A program made the translations under genes and the position numbers. From assembly GCA_944322725.1 (NCBI GenBank), contig CALUPU010000001.1:124001-188000 (forward strand): a stretch of 64,000 nt of DNA, in the 5' to 3' direction. Below the pieces are notes generated by a model. The model saw nothing but the letters and a program-made list of their open reading frames with translations, had not been told where the DNA came from and did no database searches. This DNA is from Candidatus Gastranaerophilales bacterium (GTDB lineage: Bacteria; Cyanobacteriota; Vampirovibrionia; Gastranaerophilales; Gastranaerophilaceae). This document shows, piece by piece, positions 35,206 through 45,129 of this stretch. How positions within the stretch are numbered: position 1 is the stretch's first letter; each line of letters opens with the position of its first letter.

Positions 35206-36126
35206 TTAGTCATATATAGGCGTGCACCATTTTTTGTATTTTTCCACTTTACCTTTTACTACGTCAAAGTAAAGTTTTTGGAGTTCTTTTGTATGTTCTC
35301 CTACAATACCTTTGCCAACCGGTCTGTTATCAATTGAGGTAATAGGACTTACCTGTGCACCTGTTCCGCAATAGAATGCTTCATCCGCAATGTAGAGTTC
35401 TGTTCTTGAAATTTCTCTTTCTGCAATTTTTAAGCCAAGAACATCTTTACCCAGTTCAATAATTGTGTTTCTGGTTACACCGACAAGAATATTATCTGTA
35501 GTCTGTGTTGTTACAAGAGTATCACCTTCTACAAGGAAAAGATTCATTGCGGAACCTTCCGTAACTTTGCCTGCCTGATCAAGAACAATAGCATCGTCAA
35601 AACCTGCCAGTCTTGCATCTGTAACAATCAATGCAGTATTTGCATAAGAGCCGGAAACTTTTGCTCTGGGAGGAATGGCATTGTCGTCATTTCTTCTCCA
35701 GTTGGAAACACATACGCTCAAACCTTTGCTTAAATCAATATAGTCACCCATTGCAAATGAAAAAATTAAAACAGCATCAGGATTGTCTATTAAACCGGGA
35801 CCGATTTTGAGAGCATTTTTATAAACCTGCGGTCTTATATAGGCGTCTGTTTTGTATCCGTTTTTCTTTAATAATTCTTTTGTAAGAGAGCAGAATTCTT
35901 CAACGGTAAATTTCGGATCCATATGCATAATTTTGCAGCTGTTAATAAGTCTTTCAAAGTGTTCTTTCATTCTGAAAGCGTAAAGCTGATCTTCTTCTTT
36001 ATTATAATATGCTCTGATACCTTCAAATACCGATGTGCCATATAAAAATGCGTGGTTTCTTACCGGTATTGAGGCTGTTTTTGCATCTACAAATTCGCCG
36101 TCTAAATATACATATTCTGTTGTCAT
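35206..36126 (-). CDS. ilvE: Branched-chain amino acid aminotransferase
   Basis: A PLP fold-type IV aminotransferase that makes or breaks down Val, Leu and Ile. The start is set at ATG 36126 ([12 protein letters not shown]), which has AAGGAGAG nine bases before it; the longer frame to 36153 lacks such a site. The ~306-residue product has [36 protein letters not shown] (with the PLP lysine in the AKVSG region), [17 protein letters not shown] and [10 protein letters not shown]. All family landmarks are present. Divergent from glyA. Confidence 0.95.
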   Translation of the reverse strand: MTTEYVYLDGEFVDAKTASIPVRNHAFLYGTSVFEGIRAYYNKEEDQLYAFRMKEHFERLINSCKIMHMDPKFTVEEFCSLTKELLKKNGYKTDAYIRPQVYKNALKIGPGLIDNPDAVLIFSFAMGDYIDLSKGLSVCVSNWRRNDDNAIPPRAKVSGSYANTALIVTDARLAGFDDAIVLDQAGKVTEGSAMNLFLVEGDTLVTTQTTDNILVGVTRNTIIELGKDVLGLKIAEREISRTELYIADEAFYCGTGAQVSPITSIDNRPVGKGIVGEHTKELQKLYFDVVKGKVEKYKKWCTPIYD

Positions 36127-36289
36127 CTTAACTCTCCTTTTCGGCTGTGACATATTTTTGAATTTTATTTATCTTATTATGGCGATTTTTGTGTGCTTTG
36201 GCAAGAAATTTTATAAATTATTAATAAATTTTGTATTTATTCTTTGCTGTTGTAAAATTAATAATATCAGACTAGGGAGATTATGCGAG

Positions 36290-37540
36290 ATGGAATTAGA
36301 AGTTATAAAAAAAGTTGACACAGCCGTAGCAGAGGCAATAGAAAAAGAACTGGACAGACAAAGAAATACAATCGAACTTATCGCGAGTGAAAACTTTACT
36401 TCACCTGCTGTAATGGCTGCTTGCGGCTCTGTTTTGACAAACAAATATGCAGAAGGCAAACCCCATAAAAGATTTTATAACGGCTGTGAAAACGTTGATG
36501 TTATCGAAGAATTGGCGCAAAAAAGAGCGTGTGAACTATTTAAAATGGACCACGCAAATGTTCAGCCCCACAGCGGTGCGCAGGCTAATATGGCAGTATT
36601 TATGTATGCCTTGAATATTGGTGATACTGTTCTTGGCATGGATTTGTCTAACGGCGGCCACTTAAGCCATGGCTCACCTGTTAACTTTTCAGGTATTAAT
36701 TACAACATTGTAAGCTACGGTGTAAATGATAACGGCGAAATTGACTATGATGAAGTTGAAAAACTTGCAAAAGAACACAAACCCAAAATGATTATTGCAG
36801 GTGCAAGCAACTATTCTAAAATTATTGATTTCAAACGTTTCAGAGAAATTGCTGATATGGTCGGGGCTTATCTGATGGCAGACATTGCTCATATTGCAGC
36901 TCTAGTTGCAGGCGGTGTTCATCCTTCTCCTGCAGGATATGCGCATTTTGTCACAACAACAACACACAAAACATTAAGAGGTCCCAGAGGCGGTATTATA
37001 ATGTGTGATGAAGAACACGCAGCCGGTATTGATAAGGCTGTATTTCCCGGTATGCAGGGCGGTCCTCTGGAGCATATTATTGCGGGTAAAGCAATTGCTT
37101 TAAAAGAAGCTCTTGACCCTTCATTCAAAGAATATGCCGCTCAAATTGTTAAAAATGCTAAAGCTCTTGCTAACGGCCTTATGGATGAAGGGATGGATAT
37201 TGTTGGCGGCTGTACAGAAAACCACCTTATGACCTTGGATTTAAGAAAATTCAATAAAACAGGTAAAGACATTGCAAATGTGCTTGAAAAAGTTGGTATT
37301 ACCGCTAACAAAAATACCGTACCAAATGACCCTCAAAGCCCGTTTGTAACAAGCGGTGTAAGACTTGGTGCAGCTGCTGTAACAACAAGAGGTTTTAAAG
37401 AAGATGATATGGTTGAAGTTGCAAAAATTATTGCAGGTGCGGTCGTTGCTTTTGACAATGAAACAGCACTTGAAAACCTTAAAGAACGTTCTTTAAAATT
37501 ATGTAAAAAATACCCGTTGTATGAAGGAATGCATGTATAA
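36290..37540 (+). CDS. glyA: Serine hydroxymethyltransferase
   Basis: Interconverts serine and glycine while making 5,10-methylene-THF, the substrate of MetF. The start ATG 36290 ([13 protein letters not shown]) is preceded by AGGGAGA; the open frame begins earlier at 36035 inside ilvE, which is not used. The 416-residue protein has [41 protein letters not shown], the PLP lysine in [24 protein letters not shown] and NAKALANGL. Stop and the next start overlap as TAATG. Confidence 0.97.
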   Translation: MELEVIKKVDTAVAEAIEKELDRQRNTIELIASENFTSPAVMAACGSVLTNKYAEGKPHKRFYNGCENVDVIEELAQKRACELFKMDHANVQPHSGAQANMAVFMYALNIGDTVLGMDLSNGGHLSHGSPVNFSGINYNIVSYGVNDNGEIDYDEVEKLAKEHKPKMIIAGASNYSKIIDFKRFREIADMVGAYLMADIAHIAALVAGGVHPSPAGYAHFVTTTTHKTLRGPRGGIIMCDEEHAAGIDKAVFPGMQGGPLEHIIAGKAIALKEALDPSFKEYAAQIVKNAKALANGLMDEGMDIVGGCTENHLMTLDLRKFNKTGKDIANVLEKVGITANKNTVPNDPQSPFVTSGVRLGAAAVTTRGFKEDDMVEVAKIIAGAVVAFDNETALENLKERSLKLCKKYPLYEGMHV

Positions 37541-38583
37541 TGATTTCGCTAAAACTGTCTGATGCACATATTCTCGGCATGATAATGGCATATCTTTTAG
37601 GCTTTTTTATAATGCCGTTTGTTATTTATTTTGCTAAGAAGAACAATCTTATTGATAAGCCGAATGAAAGAAAAATTCACCATGGTCAGATTGCCCGTCT
37701 CGGCGGTATGGCAATTTGGTCAAGCGCAATGTTGTCTTTCCTTTTGCTTGTTATATTGAGTTATTATCCGTACGGAAAACTCTTGTCCGGTATTCTTCTT
37801 GGCGGCTCTTTAATGTTTCTTTTAGGGCTGATTGATGATATTTACGGACTTAATGCAAAATTCAAATTAATGATACAAATTGCTATAGCTTCTATTGTAT
37901 TTTTCCTTGGAATAAGCGTTGATACAATATACAATCCGTTTGGTGCACCGATTCATCTGGGACTTATACTTTCTTATATTGTAACAATACTGTGGATTGT
38001 GGGTATTTCAAATGCACTTAACTTTATTGACGGTGTGGACGGTCTTGCCGGTTCAATTGTAACAATTTCGTCTGTAACTCTCGGATTGATTGCTGTAGCT
38101 ATGACGCCGACAAATGCTATCAGTGCATTGATTGCGTTTATACTGGCAGGTTCTATGCTTGCATTTTTAACTTATAACTTCCATCCGGCAAAAATATTCA
38201 TGGGTGATTCCGGCGCTTTGTTTGCGGGATTTTTGCTTGCTACGCTTTCTATAACAAGTGTTATGAAGTCACCGGAATTAACAATGTTTGTTCCGTTCTT
38301 TATTTTGTCTGTGCCGATTATTGATATTACGTTTTCTTCTTTGAGAAGAATTGCAAAAGGGGTTTCTCCCTTTACTCCGGATGCAGAGCACCTTCATCAC
38401 AAACTTTTGCATGCCGGGTGTTCTCAAAATCAGACTGTATTAATATTGGCAACAGTTGCTGTTATTTCAGGTGCAATTGCCAGCTTTATTGTCGGCACTC
38501 CTTTAAAATTCTTTGTTTATGCGATTTTGATTTCTGTTATAATGCTGTTATTAAGCTTTATGGCAAGCAAAAATAAAGAATAG
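37540..38583 (+). CDS. WecA/TagO-type undecaprenyl-phosphate sugar-1-phosphate transferase
   Basis: A 347-residue polytopic enzyme of the MraY/WecA family, which loads the first sugar phosphate on undecaprenyl phosphate for O-antigen, capsule or teichoic-type polymers. Family motifs are all present: HHGQIARLGGMA, GLIDDIYGL (catalytic Asp pair), NALNFIDGVDGLAG, FMGDSGALFAGF and the EHLHHKLL histidine box that marks WecA/TagO rather than MraY. About 10-11 membrane spans. Starts one base inside the glyA stop. Confidence 0.93.
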   Translation: MISLKLSDAHILGMIMAYLLGFFIMPFVIYFAKKNNLIDKPNERKIHHGQIARLGGMAIWSSAMLSFLLLVILSYYPYGKLLSGILLGGSLMFLLGLIDDIYGLNAKFKLMIQIAIASIVFFLGISVDTIYNPFGAPIHLGLILSYIVTILWIVGISNALNFIDGVDGLAGSIVTISSVTLGLIAVAMTPTNAISALIAFILAGSMLAFLTYNFHPAKIFMGDSGALFAGFLLATLSITSVMKSPELTMFVPFFILSVPIIDITFSSLRRIAKGVSPFTPDAEHLHHKLLHAGCSQNQTVLILATVAVISGAIASFIVGTPLKFFVYAILISVIMLLLSFMASKNKE

Positions 38584-38603
38584 GGATGCTTTAATTTTAC
38601 AGT

Positions 38604-38846
38604 ATGGGTAAGGCTAAAAAACGTAACTTTAAAACTTGTATAAATCAGGGCGGTGCAATGGGTTCATTGCCTTCTACAATTACACGTGAAGAAGCTGTTG
38701 CATTTGTTATTGATAAAATTAAATCAAATAATCTTGGAGCCGAAACAAAAGATATAATAACCCTTTTCGGTATAAAGGCAGAGGAATTATCGGAAGCAGG
38801 TGCAAGTTATGAGGACTTGCTCGCATTAAAATCAGTTTTAAGATAG
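38604..38846 (+). CDS. Small hypothetical protein
   Basis: An 80-residue soluble basic protein (KAKKRNFKTCINQGGAMGSL..., then TREEAVAFVIDKIKSNN and ETKDIITLFGIKAEELSEAG), looking helical in the second half. It lies 20 bases after wecA/tagO on the same strand, likely the same transcript. No strong ribosome-binding site is seen before ATG 38604. Family not recognised. Confidence 0.65.
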   Translation: MGKAKKRNFKTCINQGGAMGSLPSTITREEAVAFVIDKIKSNNLGAETKDIITLFGIKAEELSEAGASYEDLLALKSVLR

Positions 38847-38868
38847 CAAAAAGAGAAAATTAAAATCT

Positions 38869-39045
38869 ATGTTTTACATAATTAATCCGGATTCACTTTT
38901 AGTAATATTGCTTATTTTAAATTGGCTTATATTTGGCATGTCAAAAACTAATACTGACGCATCAAGTCTGAATATTTGCATTATAAACACAATTTTTATT
39001 CTTGTTCTTTGGATACTGTACAAAATTTATGGGAAAAAATCTTAA
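38869..39045 (+). CDS. Small two-helix membrane protein
   Basis: A 58-residue frame from ATG 38869 to TAA 39043. It has two hydrophobic segments (DSLLVILLILNWLIFGM, residues ~8-24, and ICIINTIFILVLWILY, ~37-52) separated by a short polar loop (SKTNTDASS) and a basic end (KIYGKKS). Such an arrangement fits a small membrane peptide. There is no clear ribosome-binding site, so expression is uncertain. It follows the 80-residue gene by 22 bases and runs tail to tail into the acsE-like gene. Confidence 0.5.
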   Translation: MFYIINPDSLLVILLILNWLIFGMSKTNTDASSLNICIINTIFILVLWILYKIYGKKS

Positions 39046-39051
39046 TATTTT

Positions 39052-39978
39052 TTAAATATCCAGATAACTGTTAGAATAAACTTTTTTATTCAAAAGAATT
39101 TCTGCTGTTTTAAATATTTTTATTTGTTCAATATCTGTTTTGTTATATTCAATGGATTCTGTATCTTCAAAAGATTGCATCATATTGAATAAATCAATAT
39201 AAATTTTGTCATAGCTGTTTTGCGTTGTTTGTGTTTCTATGACATTGTTTACTCTTATAAGTTCTGCATCGAATGAATCAACAATCGCACTGTCAAGTCC
39301 GCAGCCCATAGCCAGTACCATAAATACCCTGTTTATTAAAGGTCTTAATTCTTTAGGACATCCGTTAGATACATTTGATAAACCGATTGTTGTCATAGCC
39401 GCAGGGTCAAAGCTTTCTTTGAGCATTCTTATTGTGTTTAGCGCTTCTACTGCCTGTGTCTGGTCAACACATACAGGAAGTATTAACGGGTCAAAATAAA
39501 TTTTGTTATTTTCTATGCCTTTTTCATCTGTAACAGCGGAAATTTCAAAAGCCAGTTCCAGACGTTTGTCAGCTTCTTTGGGAATGCCCAGTTCACTATT
39601 CATTGTAAGGGCTATTATATTGCATCCGTATTGAGCAGCAATGTCTGTTACTCTGTTTAATCTTGCTTCATCTGCGTTTGTACTGTTTATTATCCATTTA
39701 GAAGGCTCTTTTGCCAAAGACATTCCGAGTTCTATCTCGTCTGCATTTGTACTGTCAAGAGACAGTGGAATGTCCGTCATATCCTGTGCCAGAGATACAA
39801 GCCACTGCATTGTTCCTGCAAAAGCACCTCTTGCGGGTCCTATATTAAGATCTATCCAGTCGGGAGAGGTTTCTATTTGCTTTTGTAAAAGATTTTTTAT
39901 ATAAGCTTCATCTCTGTTTAAAACAGCTTCTTTAGTGCTTTTTGATATTATGTGCAAATTTTCTGATATAAGTTTCAT
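39052..39978 (-). CDS. AcsE-like methyltetrahydrofolate:corrinoid methyltransferase
   Basis: A 308-residue pterin-binding TIM barrel. It follows the AcsE family in blocks: DWIDLNIGPA, MQWLVSLAQD, LSLDSTNADEIE, WIINSTNA, IIALTMNSELGIPK, YFDPLILP, TIGLSNVSNGCP and GCGLDSAIVDSFD, ending with TAEILLNKKVYSNSY. A ~40-residue insertion (~245-285) precedes the last block. AcsE moves the methyl of methyl-THF to a corrinoid protein in acetyl-CoA synthesis. Here it is coupled to metF (TAATG overlap) with no CODH/ACS gene in the window, so methionine synthesis or another methyl acceptor is possible. Confidence 0.88.
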   Translation of the reverse strand: MKLISENLHIISKSTKEAVLNRDEAYIKNLLQKQIETSPDWIDLNIGPARGAFAGTMQWLVSLAQDMTDIPLSLDSTNADEIELGMSLAKEPSKWIINSTNADEARLNRVTDIAAQYGCNIIALTMNSELGIPKEADKRLELAFEISAVTDEKGIENNKIYFDPLILPVCVDQTQAVEALNTIRMLKESFDPAAMTTIGLSNVSNGCPKELRPLINRVFMVLAMGCGLDSAIVDSFDAELIRVNNVIETQTTQNSYDKIYIDLFNMMQSFEDTESIEYNKTDIEQIKIFKTAEILLNKKVYSNSYLDI

Positions 39979-40856
39979 TAGTTTGTCCTTGTATATAAGA
40001 TATTTTTCAAGATTTCAGATACTGCATAAGACTTGTTTAGTGTATAAAAATGCAGTCCTTTGACGCCGTTTTCTATAAGTTTTTTGCATTGAATACCGGC
40101 ATATTCTATCCCGTATTTTTTTATGTATTCTTTGTCGTTTTTGTGTTTTTCCAGTGTTTCTAACATTTTATGCGGGATTTCTACCTTGCATAGAGAAGCC
40201 ATTTTTGAAAGAGTTGTGTAATTAGTTACAGGAAGTATACCCGGAATTATCGGGATATGTATCCCCTGTTTATTGCACTTTTCAACAAATGTGAAATAAT
40301 GTTCATTGTCGAAAAATAGCTGTGTATAGATAACTTCAGCGCCTTTATCAACTTTTTGCTTTAAGTATTCTATATCTTTATCAATAGATTCACATTCTTT
40401 ATGCCCTTCAGGGTAGCCTGCAGCAGCTGTACTAAGATTGCTCTCCTGTTTTATATATTCAATAAGTTCTGAGGCGTATTTAAAATCATGACATATCTCT
40501 TTGTTTTCAGGCATGTCTCCTCTTAACGCCAGAATATTTTTTACACCCAGTGCGGAAAGTGTATTCAGATATATTTTTATATTGGCTCTGCTTGTTGATA
40601 CACAGGTAAAATGAGGCATTGGTGTTACTTTTAAATCATTTTTTATTCTTTTAATTATTTCAACTGATTCATTCCGATTGGATCCGCCTGCCCCGTAGGT
40701 AACGGATATAAGAGAGGGGTTAAATATTAGAAGTTTTTTCAGTTCAACAAAAAGATTTTCAAGTTTTGTTCCGTCAACGTCATCTTTTGGTGGAAAAACT
40801 TCATAAGAAATAGCCGGTTCTTTGTTTTCTGTTGAATAAATCTCTCTTAGGTTCAA
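39978..40856 (-). CDS. metF: 5,10-methylenetetrahydrofolate reductase
   Basis: Reduces methylene-THF to methyl-THF. The 292-residue FAD-binding barrel has SYEVFPPKDD (~18-27), SVTYGAGGSNR, LALRGDMPENK, EVIYTQLFFDNEHY, IPIIPGILPVTN and GLHFYTLNKS. The protein is slightly larger than the ~290 average and complete. It hands methyl-THF to the acsE-like enzyme encoded directly after it. It lies nine bases after xerC. Confidence 0.95.
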   Translation of the reverse strand: MNLREIYSTENKEPAISYEVFPPKDDVDGTKLENLFVELKKLLIFNPSLISVTYGAGGSNRNESVEIIKRIKNDLKVTPMPHFTCVSTSRANIKIYLNTLSALGVKNILALRGDMPENKEICHDFKYASELIEYIKQESNLSTAAAGYPEGHKECESIDKDIEYLKQKVDKGAEVIYTQLFFDNEHYFTFVEKCNKQGIHIPIIPGILPVTNYTTLSKMASLCKVEIPHKMLETLEKHKNDKEYIKKYGIEYAGIQCKKLIENGVKGLHFYTLNKSYAVSEILKNILYTRTN

Positions 40857-40865
40857 TGTATCTTC

Positions 40866-41735
40866 CTACTTGTTGATTGAAAAATAAACTTCTTTAAGCC
40901 TTTTTTTGCTTACGTGTGTATAAAGCTGTGTTGTTGAGACATCGCTGTGTCCGAGAAGTTCTTGAACTACTCTTAAATCAGCCCCGTTTTCCAGCATATG
41001 CGTAGCAAAGCTGTGTCTTAGAGTATGAGGGGAAATGTGTTTTTTTAACAATTCTCCCTGCTTTCTTATAAAAACATAAATATCCTGCCTTGTCATCAGG
41101 TGTCCGTTTTCTTTTATTAAAAGACGTTTTGTGTCTAGTCTGTACTTTTTTATATATAAATCTCTTATTTTTAGGTATTTTTGAATAGCCTTTTTTGCCT
41201 TATTCCCTATGGGAATAAGTCTTTCTTTTGAACCTTTGCCAATACATCGTACATATCTTGAAGACAATTCTATGTTATTAAGTTCAAGTGCAGATAATTC
41301 AGAAACTCTCAAACCTGCGCCGTACAACAACTCAAGCATTACGGTTTCTGTTTCATTAAGGTTGTTTTTGAGAATTTTTTCTATTTCTGAAACACTCATC
41401 ACTTTAGGCAGTTTTTTTACTAGTTTGGGAAGTTCCACTCCAAAACTTGCATCCTGAGTTATAAATTCTTCTGCACACAACCATCTGAACCAGCCTCGTA
41501 TTGCAGCAATTTTTCGGGTAACACTTGTCGGAGTATAGTTTTTGTCGTGTAATTCCTTTATATAGTAATTGATATGCTGTCTTTTTATTTTTTCAAGGTC
41601 ATCAATATCTTCCAGTGTATTTAAAAAATCGCTGAATGATGACAGGTCGCGTCTGTATGCATCAATGGTGTTTTGTGCAAGTCCCCGCTCTGCTTGAAGA
41701 TATTCCAGATATTCTGCTATATATTGTATAAGCAT
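40866..41735 (-). CDS. Tyrosine recombinase XerC/XerD
   Basis: Site-specific recombinase that resolves chromosome dimers at dif. The 289-residue protein has an N-terminal SAM-like core-binding domain (1-95) and catalytic residues Arg143 (GAGLRVSEL), Lys167 (GKGSKER), His237 and Arg240 ([11 protein letters not shown]), His263 (LGHSDVST) and nucleophile Tyr272 (LYTHV). This set and length fit Xer proteins rather than phage integrases. It cannot be assigned to XerC or XerD without its partner. Same strand, 14 bases after recN. Confidence 0.93.
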   Translation of the reverse strand: MLIQYIAEYLEYLQAERGLAQNTIDAYRRDLSSFSDFLNTLEDIDDLEKIKRQHINYYIKELHDKNYTPTSVTRKIAAIRGWFRWLCAEEFITQDASFGVELPKLVKKLPKVMSVSEIEKILKNNLNETETVMLELLYGAGLRVSELSALELNNIELSSRYVRCIGKGSKERLIPIGNKAKKAIQKYLKIRDLYIKKYRLDTKRLLIKENGHLMTRQDIYVFIRKQGELLKKHISPHTLRHSFATHMLENGADLRVVQELLGHSDVSTTQLYTHVSKKRLKEVYFSINK

Positions 41736-41749
41736 GTCTTGACTGTCTT

Positions 41750-43405
41750 TTAATTATAAATAAGTTGTTTTGCAAAATTTATAGAATCGTCGTTAATCTC
41801 ACCTGCAGCAAGCATCGCAATTGCTTTGACTTTGTTTGCTTCATCAAGAGTGTAAACTTTTACGCTTGTTGTTTCCTCCTGCGTTTTTGCAACGTAAAAA
41901 TGTCTGTCTGATTTTGCCGCAATAATAGGCTGGTGAGTAATTGAGATGATTTGATGGGTTTTTGCAAGTTCTTTGATGGTCTGTGCTACCGCCTGACAAG
42001 CATTGCCCGAGATTCCAGTATCAATTTCATCAAAAATTACCGTATTTATGTTATCTGATTTTGCAAAAATTGTTTTTAGTGCAAGCATCACTCTTGATAT
42101 TTCACCGCCTGATGCTATTTTAGCAAGCGGTTTTGGTGTCTCTGAAATATTTGTGGAAATCAAGAACTCTACATTATCCATACCTGTCAGACAAAAATCC
42201 TGTAATTGTGTAATACTGATGTCAAATCTGACTTTTGGCATATCTAGTTTTTCCAATTCTGTCTGTATTTTTTCAGACAAAGAAATTGACATGTTTGCTC
42301 TTGATTGTGTGAGTTCTTTTGCTGCGGTCTGTGCTTCATTATATTTTTCATTGTATAGCTGCTGCAGTCTGTCAATCTCGTCCTGTGCAAATTCTATGGA
42401 ATTATATTCCTGTTCAAATTTAGTATAATTCTCCAGTACCTGTTCAAGTGTTGAACCGTATTTTCTTTTAATTTTATCTAAAGTATCAAGACGTTCCTGT
42501 ATTTCATTGAGCCTTTGCTCATCAAGTTCCATTGCTTCCGCATAGCTTCTTAATGAAGAAGAGAGTTCCCGAAGTGACTCCTGTGCATTTATAATTTCTG
42601 ATTCATAATCACTTAAATTACTGTCCATTTCGGTCGCTTTCGTTATATTTGTTTTAACTTTTCCGAGTGCGTCCAGTATACATCCGTCTTCGCCGTATAG
42701 AGTCCAGTAGCTTGAGTATGTTAATTCTTTAAGCTTTTCAAAGTTAGTAAGAACATTCAGTTCTTCTTCGAGTTTTTTGTCTTCTTCTGTATTTTCTATG
42801 TTTGCAGCTGCTATTTCGTCAATTTGGAACTTTAAAAAGTCTATCTGCTGCTGTGAAAGCTGCGATTTGTTTTTTGCCTGTTCAAGCTCTTTTTCTGTAT
42901 TTCTAAGTTCAGCATAGCAAGATTTATACTTGTTCAACAAGTCTGTATGATGTTCATCGCCGTAGGAATCGAGAAGTGTAATATGATATTTTGGCTGGAT
43001 ATAGGTGTAAGTCATATGCTGGTTATGAATATCAATAAGCATTTCTCTCAAAAGTTTTATCATATCTTGGGTAACCAGCGTGCCGTTAACACGTGAGCGT
43101 GAACCTGATTCCGTAATTTCTCTTGATATAATGAGTTCCTTGCCATAGTCTTCAATTCCGTATTCATCAAGAAAATCTGATGGCAAAGACCCTTTTAAAT
43201 CCAGAGATAATTCAATAATTGCACGTGTTTTTCCTGTTTTTATTAAATCCTTGTTAGCACGTGCACCAAAAGCAAGGTCAATTGCATTAATCATTATGCT
43301 TTTGCCTGCACCTGTTTCACCTGTAATGACATTAAAGCCTTTGTCAAAAGTAAGTTCAAGTTCATCAATAATTATAAAATCTTTTATTCTGAGTGATTTA
43401 ATCAT
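41750..43405 (-). CDS. recN: DNA repair protein RecN
   Basis: An SMC-like ATPase in double-strand break repair. The 551-residue protein opens with [17 protein letters not shown] and Walker [14 protein letters not shown] (~29-41), continues through a long coiled coil (~160-370), and ends with the signature [16 protein letters not shown] and Walker [13 protein letters not shown]. Length matches the family (553 in E. coli). Three bases separate it from nadK. Confidence 0.96.
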   Translation of the reverse strand: MIKSLRIKDFIIIDELELTFDKGFNVITGETGAGKSIMINAIDLAFGARANKDLIKTGKTRAIIELSLDLKGSLPSDFLDEYGIEDYGKELIISREITESGSRSRVNGTLVTQDMIKLLREMLIDIHNQHMTYTYIQPKYHITLLDSYGDEHHTDLLNKYKSCYAELRNTEKELEQAKNKSQLSQQQIDFLKFQIDEIAAANIENTEEDKKLEEELNVLTNFEKLKELTYSSYWTLYGEDGCILDALGKVKTNITKATEMDSNLSDYESEIINAQESLRELSSSLRSYAEAMELDEQRLNEIQERLDTLDKIKRKYGSTLEQVLENYTKFEQEYNSIEFAQDEIDRLQQLYNEKYNEAQTAAKELTQSRANMSISLSEKIQTELEKLDMPKVRFDISITQLQDFCLTGMDNVEFLISTNISETPKPLAKIASGGEISRVMLALKTIFAKSDNINTVIFDEIDTGISGNACQAVAQTIKELAKTHQIISITHQPIIAAKSDRHFYVAKTQEETTSVKVYTLDEANKVKAIAMLAAGEINDDSINFAKQLIYN

Positions 43406-43408
43406 AGC

Positions 43409-44242
43409 TTAACGTTCCGGTGCAACTCCCCATTGCAGTTTCTTTCTTAATATTGAATAAAATTCGTTATTTTCTTTTTTTAGTACTACAAGTTTTGCAT
43501 TTATACTGCTTTTTCTTATAAGTATTTTATCATCAGGGCTTATATCTATTGTATCCTGACCGTCAGCAGACATTTTTAACCTGTTGCAGGTCTTACAGCT
43601 TGTAATTGCTATTTTTTCGTCCGCAGGTATTACAAGGGGTCTTGCAGTCAAAGTGTGCGGGCAGATAGGTACAATTACTACTGCCTGTAAATCAGGTGCG
43701 ACAACAGGTCCTCCTGCAGATAGGGTATATGCTGTTGAGCCTGTTGGTGTTGATATAATAATTCCGTCTGCAAGATAGTCACATACAACCTTGTCATTGA
43801 TGGATAAAAAAAGTTTTGATGTTCTTGAAAAGCTGTCTCCTTTTATTACTATATCATTCAGAGCAAGAACCCTGTCCTCAAATGATGACAGCATCATTCG
43901 TTTTTGTATGGTAAATTCATTTGCCAGCAGTTTATCAACTGATATCTCGATTTCTTCGGGATTTGCCTGTGCAAGAAAACCGAGACGTCCAAGATTTATA
44001 CCCAGAATAGGCGTACCTTGAGGTGCATATAAACGTGCTGCCTTGAGCAGCGTTCCGTCTCCGCCTATGGTGATGACAAATGAGGCATCACTGTCAAAAT
44101 CTGATGAAGAAACAACTCTTGAGTCAAAGCCTCTGCTTTTTAGAATATCTTTTGTGTAATTCGCCAGAGTGAGTGATTCTTTTACATCGTCGTTGAAGAC
44201 AATAGAAATATTTTTTAATGACAGCAAATCTTCGTTTTTCAT
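43409..44242 (-). CDS. nadK: NAD kinase
   Basis: Phosphorylates NAD to NADP. The 277-residue protein has the catalytic GGDGTLLKAAR motif (~58-68), GINLGRLGFLAQ, NDIVIKG, TPTGSTAYTLSAGGPVV and SADGQDTI. Nothing upstream resembles a Shine-Dalgarno site: TATAAT, six bases (TTCGTT) and ATG, so the message may be leaderless. First gene of a nadK-recN-xerC-metF-acsE-like run on the minus strand. Confidence 0.96.
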   Translation of the reverse strand: MKNEDLLSLKNISIVFNDDVKESLTLANYTKDILKSRGFDSRVVSSSDFDSDASFVITIGGDGTLLKAARLYAPQGTPILGINLGRLGFLAQANPEEIEISVDKLLANEFTIQKRMMLSSFEDRVLALNDIVIKGDSFSRTSKLFLSINDKVVCDYLADGIIISTPTGSTAYTLSAGGPVVAPDLQAVVIVPICPHTLTARPLVIPADEKIAITSCKTCNRLKMSADGQDTIDISPDDKILIRKSSINAKLVVLKKENNEFYSILRKKLQWGVAPER

Positions 44243-44281
44243 AACGAAATTATACTATAACAGAGAAAAACAGACTATTTC

Positions 44282-44656
44282 TTAATTATTTTTAGCATAA
44301 GCTGCATCACAAGAACCGCAGCAAGATTTTTCATACGGATTTTCTGCGCCCATTGCTTCTAATAATTCATAAGCATCATCACCTGATTTAACACTTGCCT
44401 GTGCAAGCTGAGGATTGTTAACGTAAAATTCCAGAGCATCCTGCACAGTTTTTATCATTTCAGGATTTTCTGTTTTCCCTGCAGCTTTAACAAGTATACG
44501 TCCGTATGATTCTGCAGCTTTAGTCCCGTCATTTAGTGACTCGATAGCGGTATTTTCTTCAGGCTTTACCTGTTGTTTAGCCTCTTCACCTTTTTTTATG
44601 CTGCGGTGATAGGCTCTGCCTGCGTTATTTATATTTACATTATCTAAGTTTGACAT
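44282..44656 (-). CDS. Hypothetical protein with C-terminal cysteine cluster
   Basis: A 124-residue soluble, mostly helical protein. Start chosen at ATG 44656 (MSNLDNVNINNAG) because GGAGAG lies eight bases before it; a longer frame reaches 44692. It is charged and helical through residues 20-105 and ends in NPYEKSCCGSCDAAYAKNN, a CCxxC cluster that could bind metal. No family recognised. It lies upstream of nadK on the same strand but ~40 bases apart, and faces the large non-coding region. Confidence 0.75.
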   Translation of the reverse strand: MSNLDNVNINNAGRAYHRSIKKGEEAKQQVKPEENTAIESLNDGTKAAESYGRILVKAAGKTENPEMIKTVQDALEFYVNNPQLAQASVKSGDDAYELLEAMGAENPYEKSCCGSCDAAYAKNN

Positions 44657-45066
44657 ATTTACTCTCCAGAAATTTTTATCGTGTCTTTTCATGCTTTAAA
44701 ACATGGACAAAAATTTTTTTGCTAGTTTTGTGAAAAAAATTTTTTTAATATATACAAATTTCTAAAAATTTTAGTCTTTTTTTGTTTTAAAGTCAAGTAT
44801 ATTAAGAAAAATTGTTTTAAGTGTGTGATATATACTTTATTAATATTTCTTAATAAAAGTATTTTATATGCAAAATTATATGTAATGTAAAGAAATGTAA
44901 CAGTATATACTCGTGTCTGCAATTTTTGATTTTGTATATACTTTATATATATGTAAGCATAAATAAACTGAAAGATAAAAACATACACAATAAACAAATT
45001 AAATAAGACGAGACTTTCACACTAACCTACCTAACTTCCTAACCTTCCCTTCCTATTAAAAGTATT
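44657..45066. other. AT-rich non-coding region with GTATATAC sites and CU-rich tract
   Basis: No credible frame. Contains AGTATATACT (44902-44911) and TGTATATACT (44933-44942), copies of GATATATACT (~44827) and AATATATAC (~44748), an ATTAAGAAA.ATTG block similar to one in the 34.3 kb region, and a pyrimidine-rich stretch (45018-45052). Confidence 0.45.
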
Positions 45067-45094
45067 GCTCTAATGAAAATTAGAGCTTTTTTTT
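44949..45094 (+). ncRNA. Candidate CU-rich small RNA
   Basis: -10 box TATACT (44937-44942) with no good -35, but the palindrome AGTATATACT is centred ~42 bases upstream of the expected start, an activator position. Transcription would run through an A-rich leader, then CCTACC, TTCCT, CCTTCC and TTCCT motifs (45025-45052) and end at a terminator at 45067-45094. The total is ~145 bases. The C/U blocks could pair with Shine-Dalgarno sequences (AGGA, GGAAGG) of target mRNAs. Confidence 0.5.
45067..45094 (+). terminator. Strong intrinsic terminator ending the candidate small RNA
   Basis: Perfect 8-bp stem GCTCTAAT / ATTAGAGC with a GAAA tetraloop, then eight T on the + strand. No protein gene on the + strand ends here, so it must end a non-coding transcript. 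Confidence 0.93.
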
Positions 45095-45129
45095 GCCTTC
45101 TTTTCTTAGCGAGCTGGAGCGAGCTAAAG

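Noticed and set aside
36035-36289. 85-residue N-terminal extension of glyA
   Set aside because: It overlaps ilvE on the other strand, and an AGGGAGA site precedes ATG 36290, which gives the normal GlyA length.
40866-41735. Xer recombinase as sign of an integrated element
   Set aside because: Housekeeping Xer length and motifs, in an operon with nadK and recN; no att repeats or cargo found.
44722-44997. 91-residue hydrophobic minus frame in the AT-rich gap
   Set aside because: Composition-driven (Ile, Tyr, Lys, Phe), no ribosome-binding site, and it lies antisense to the candidate small RNA.
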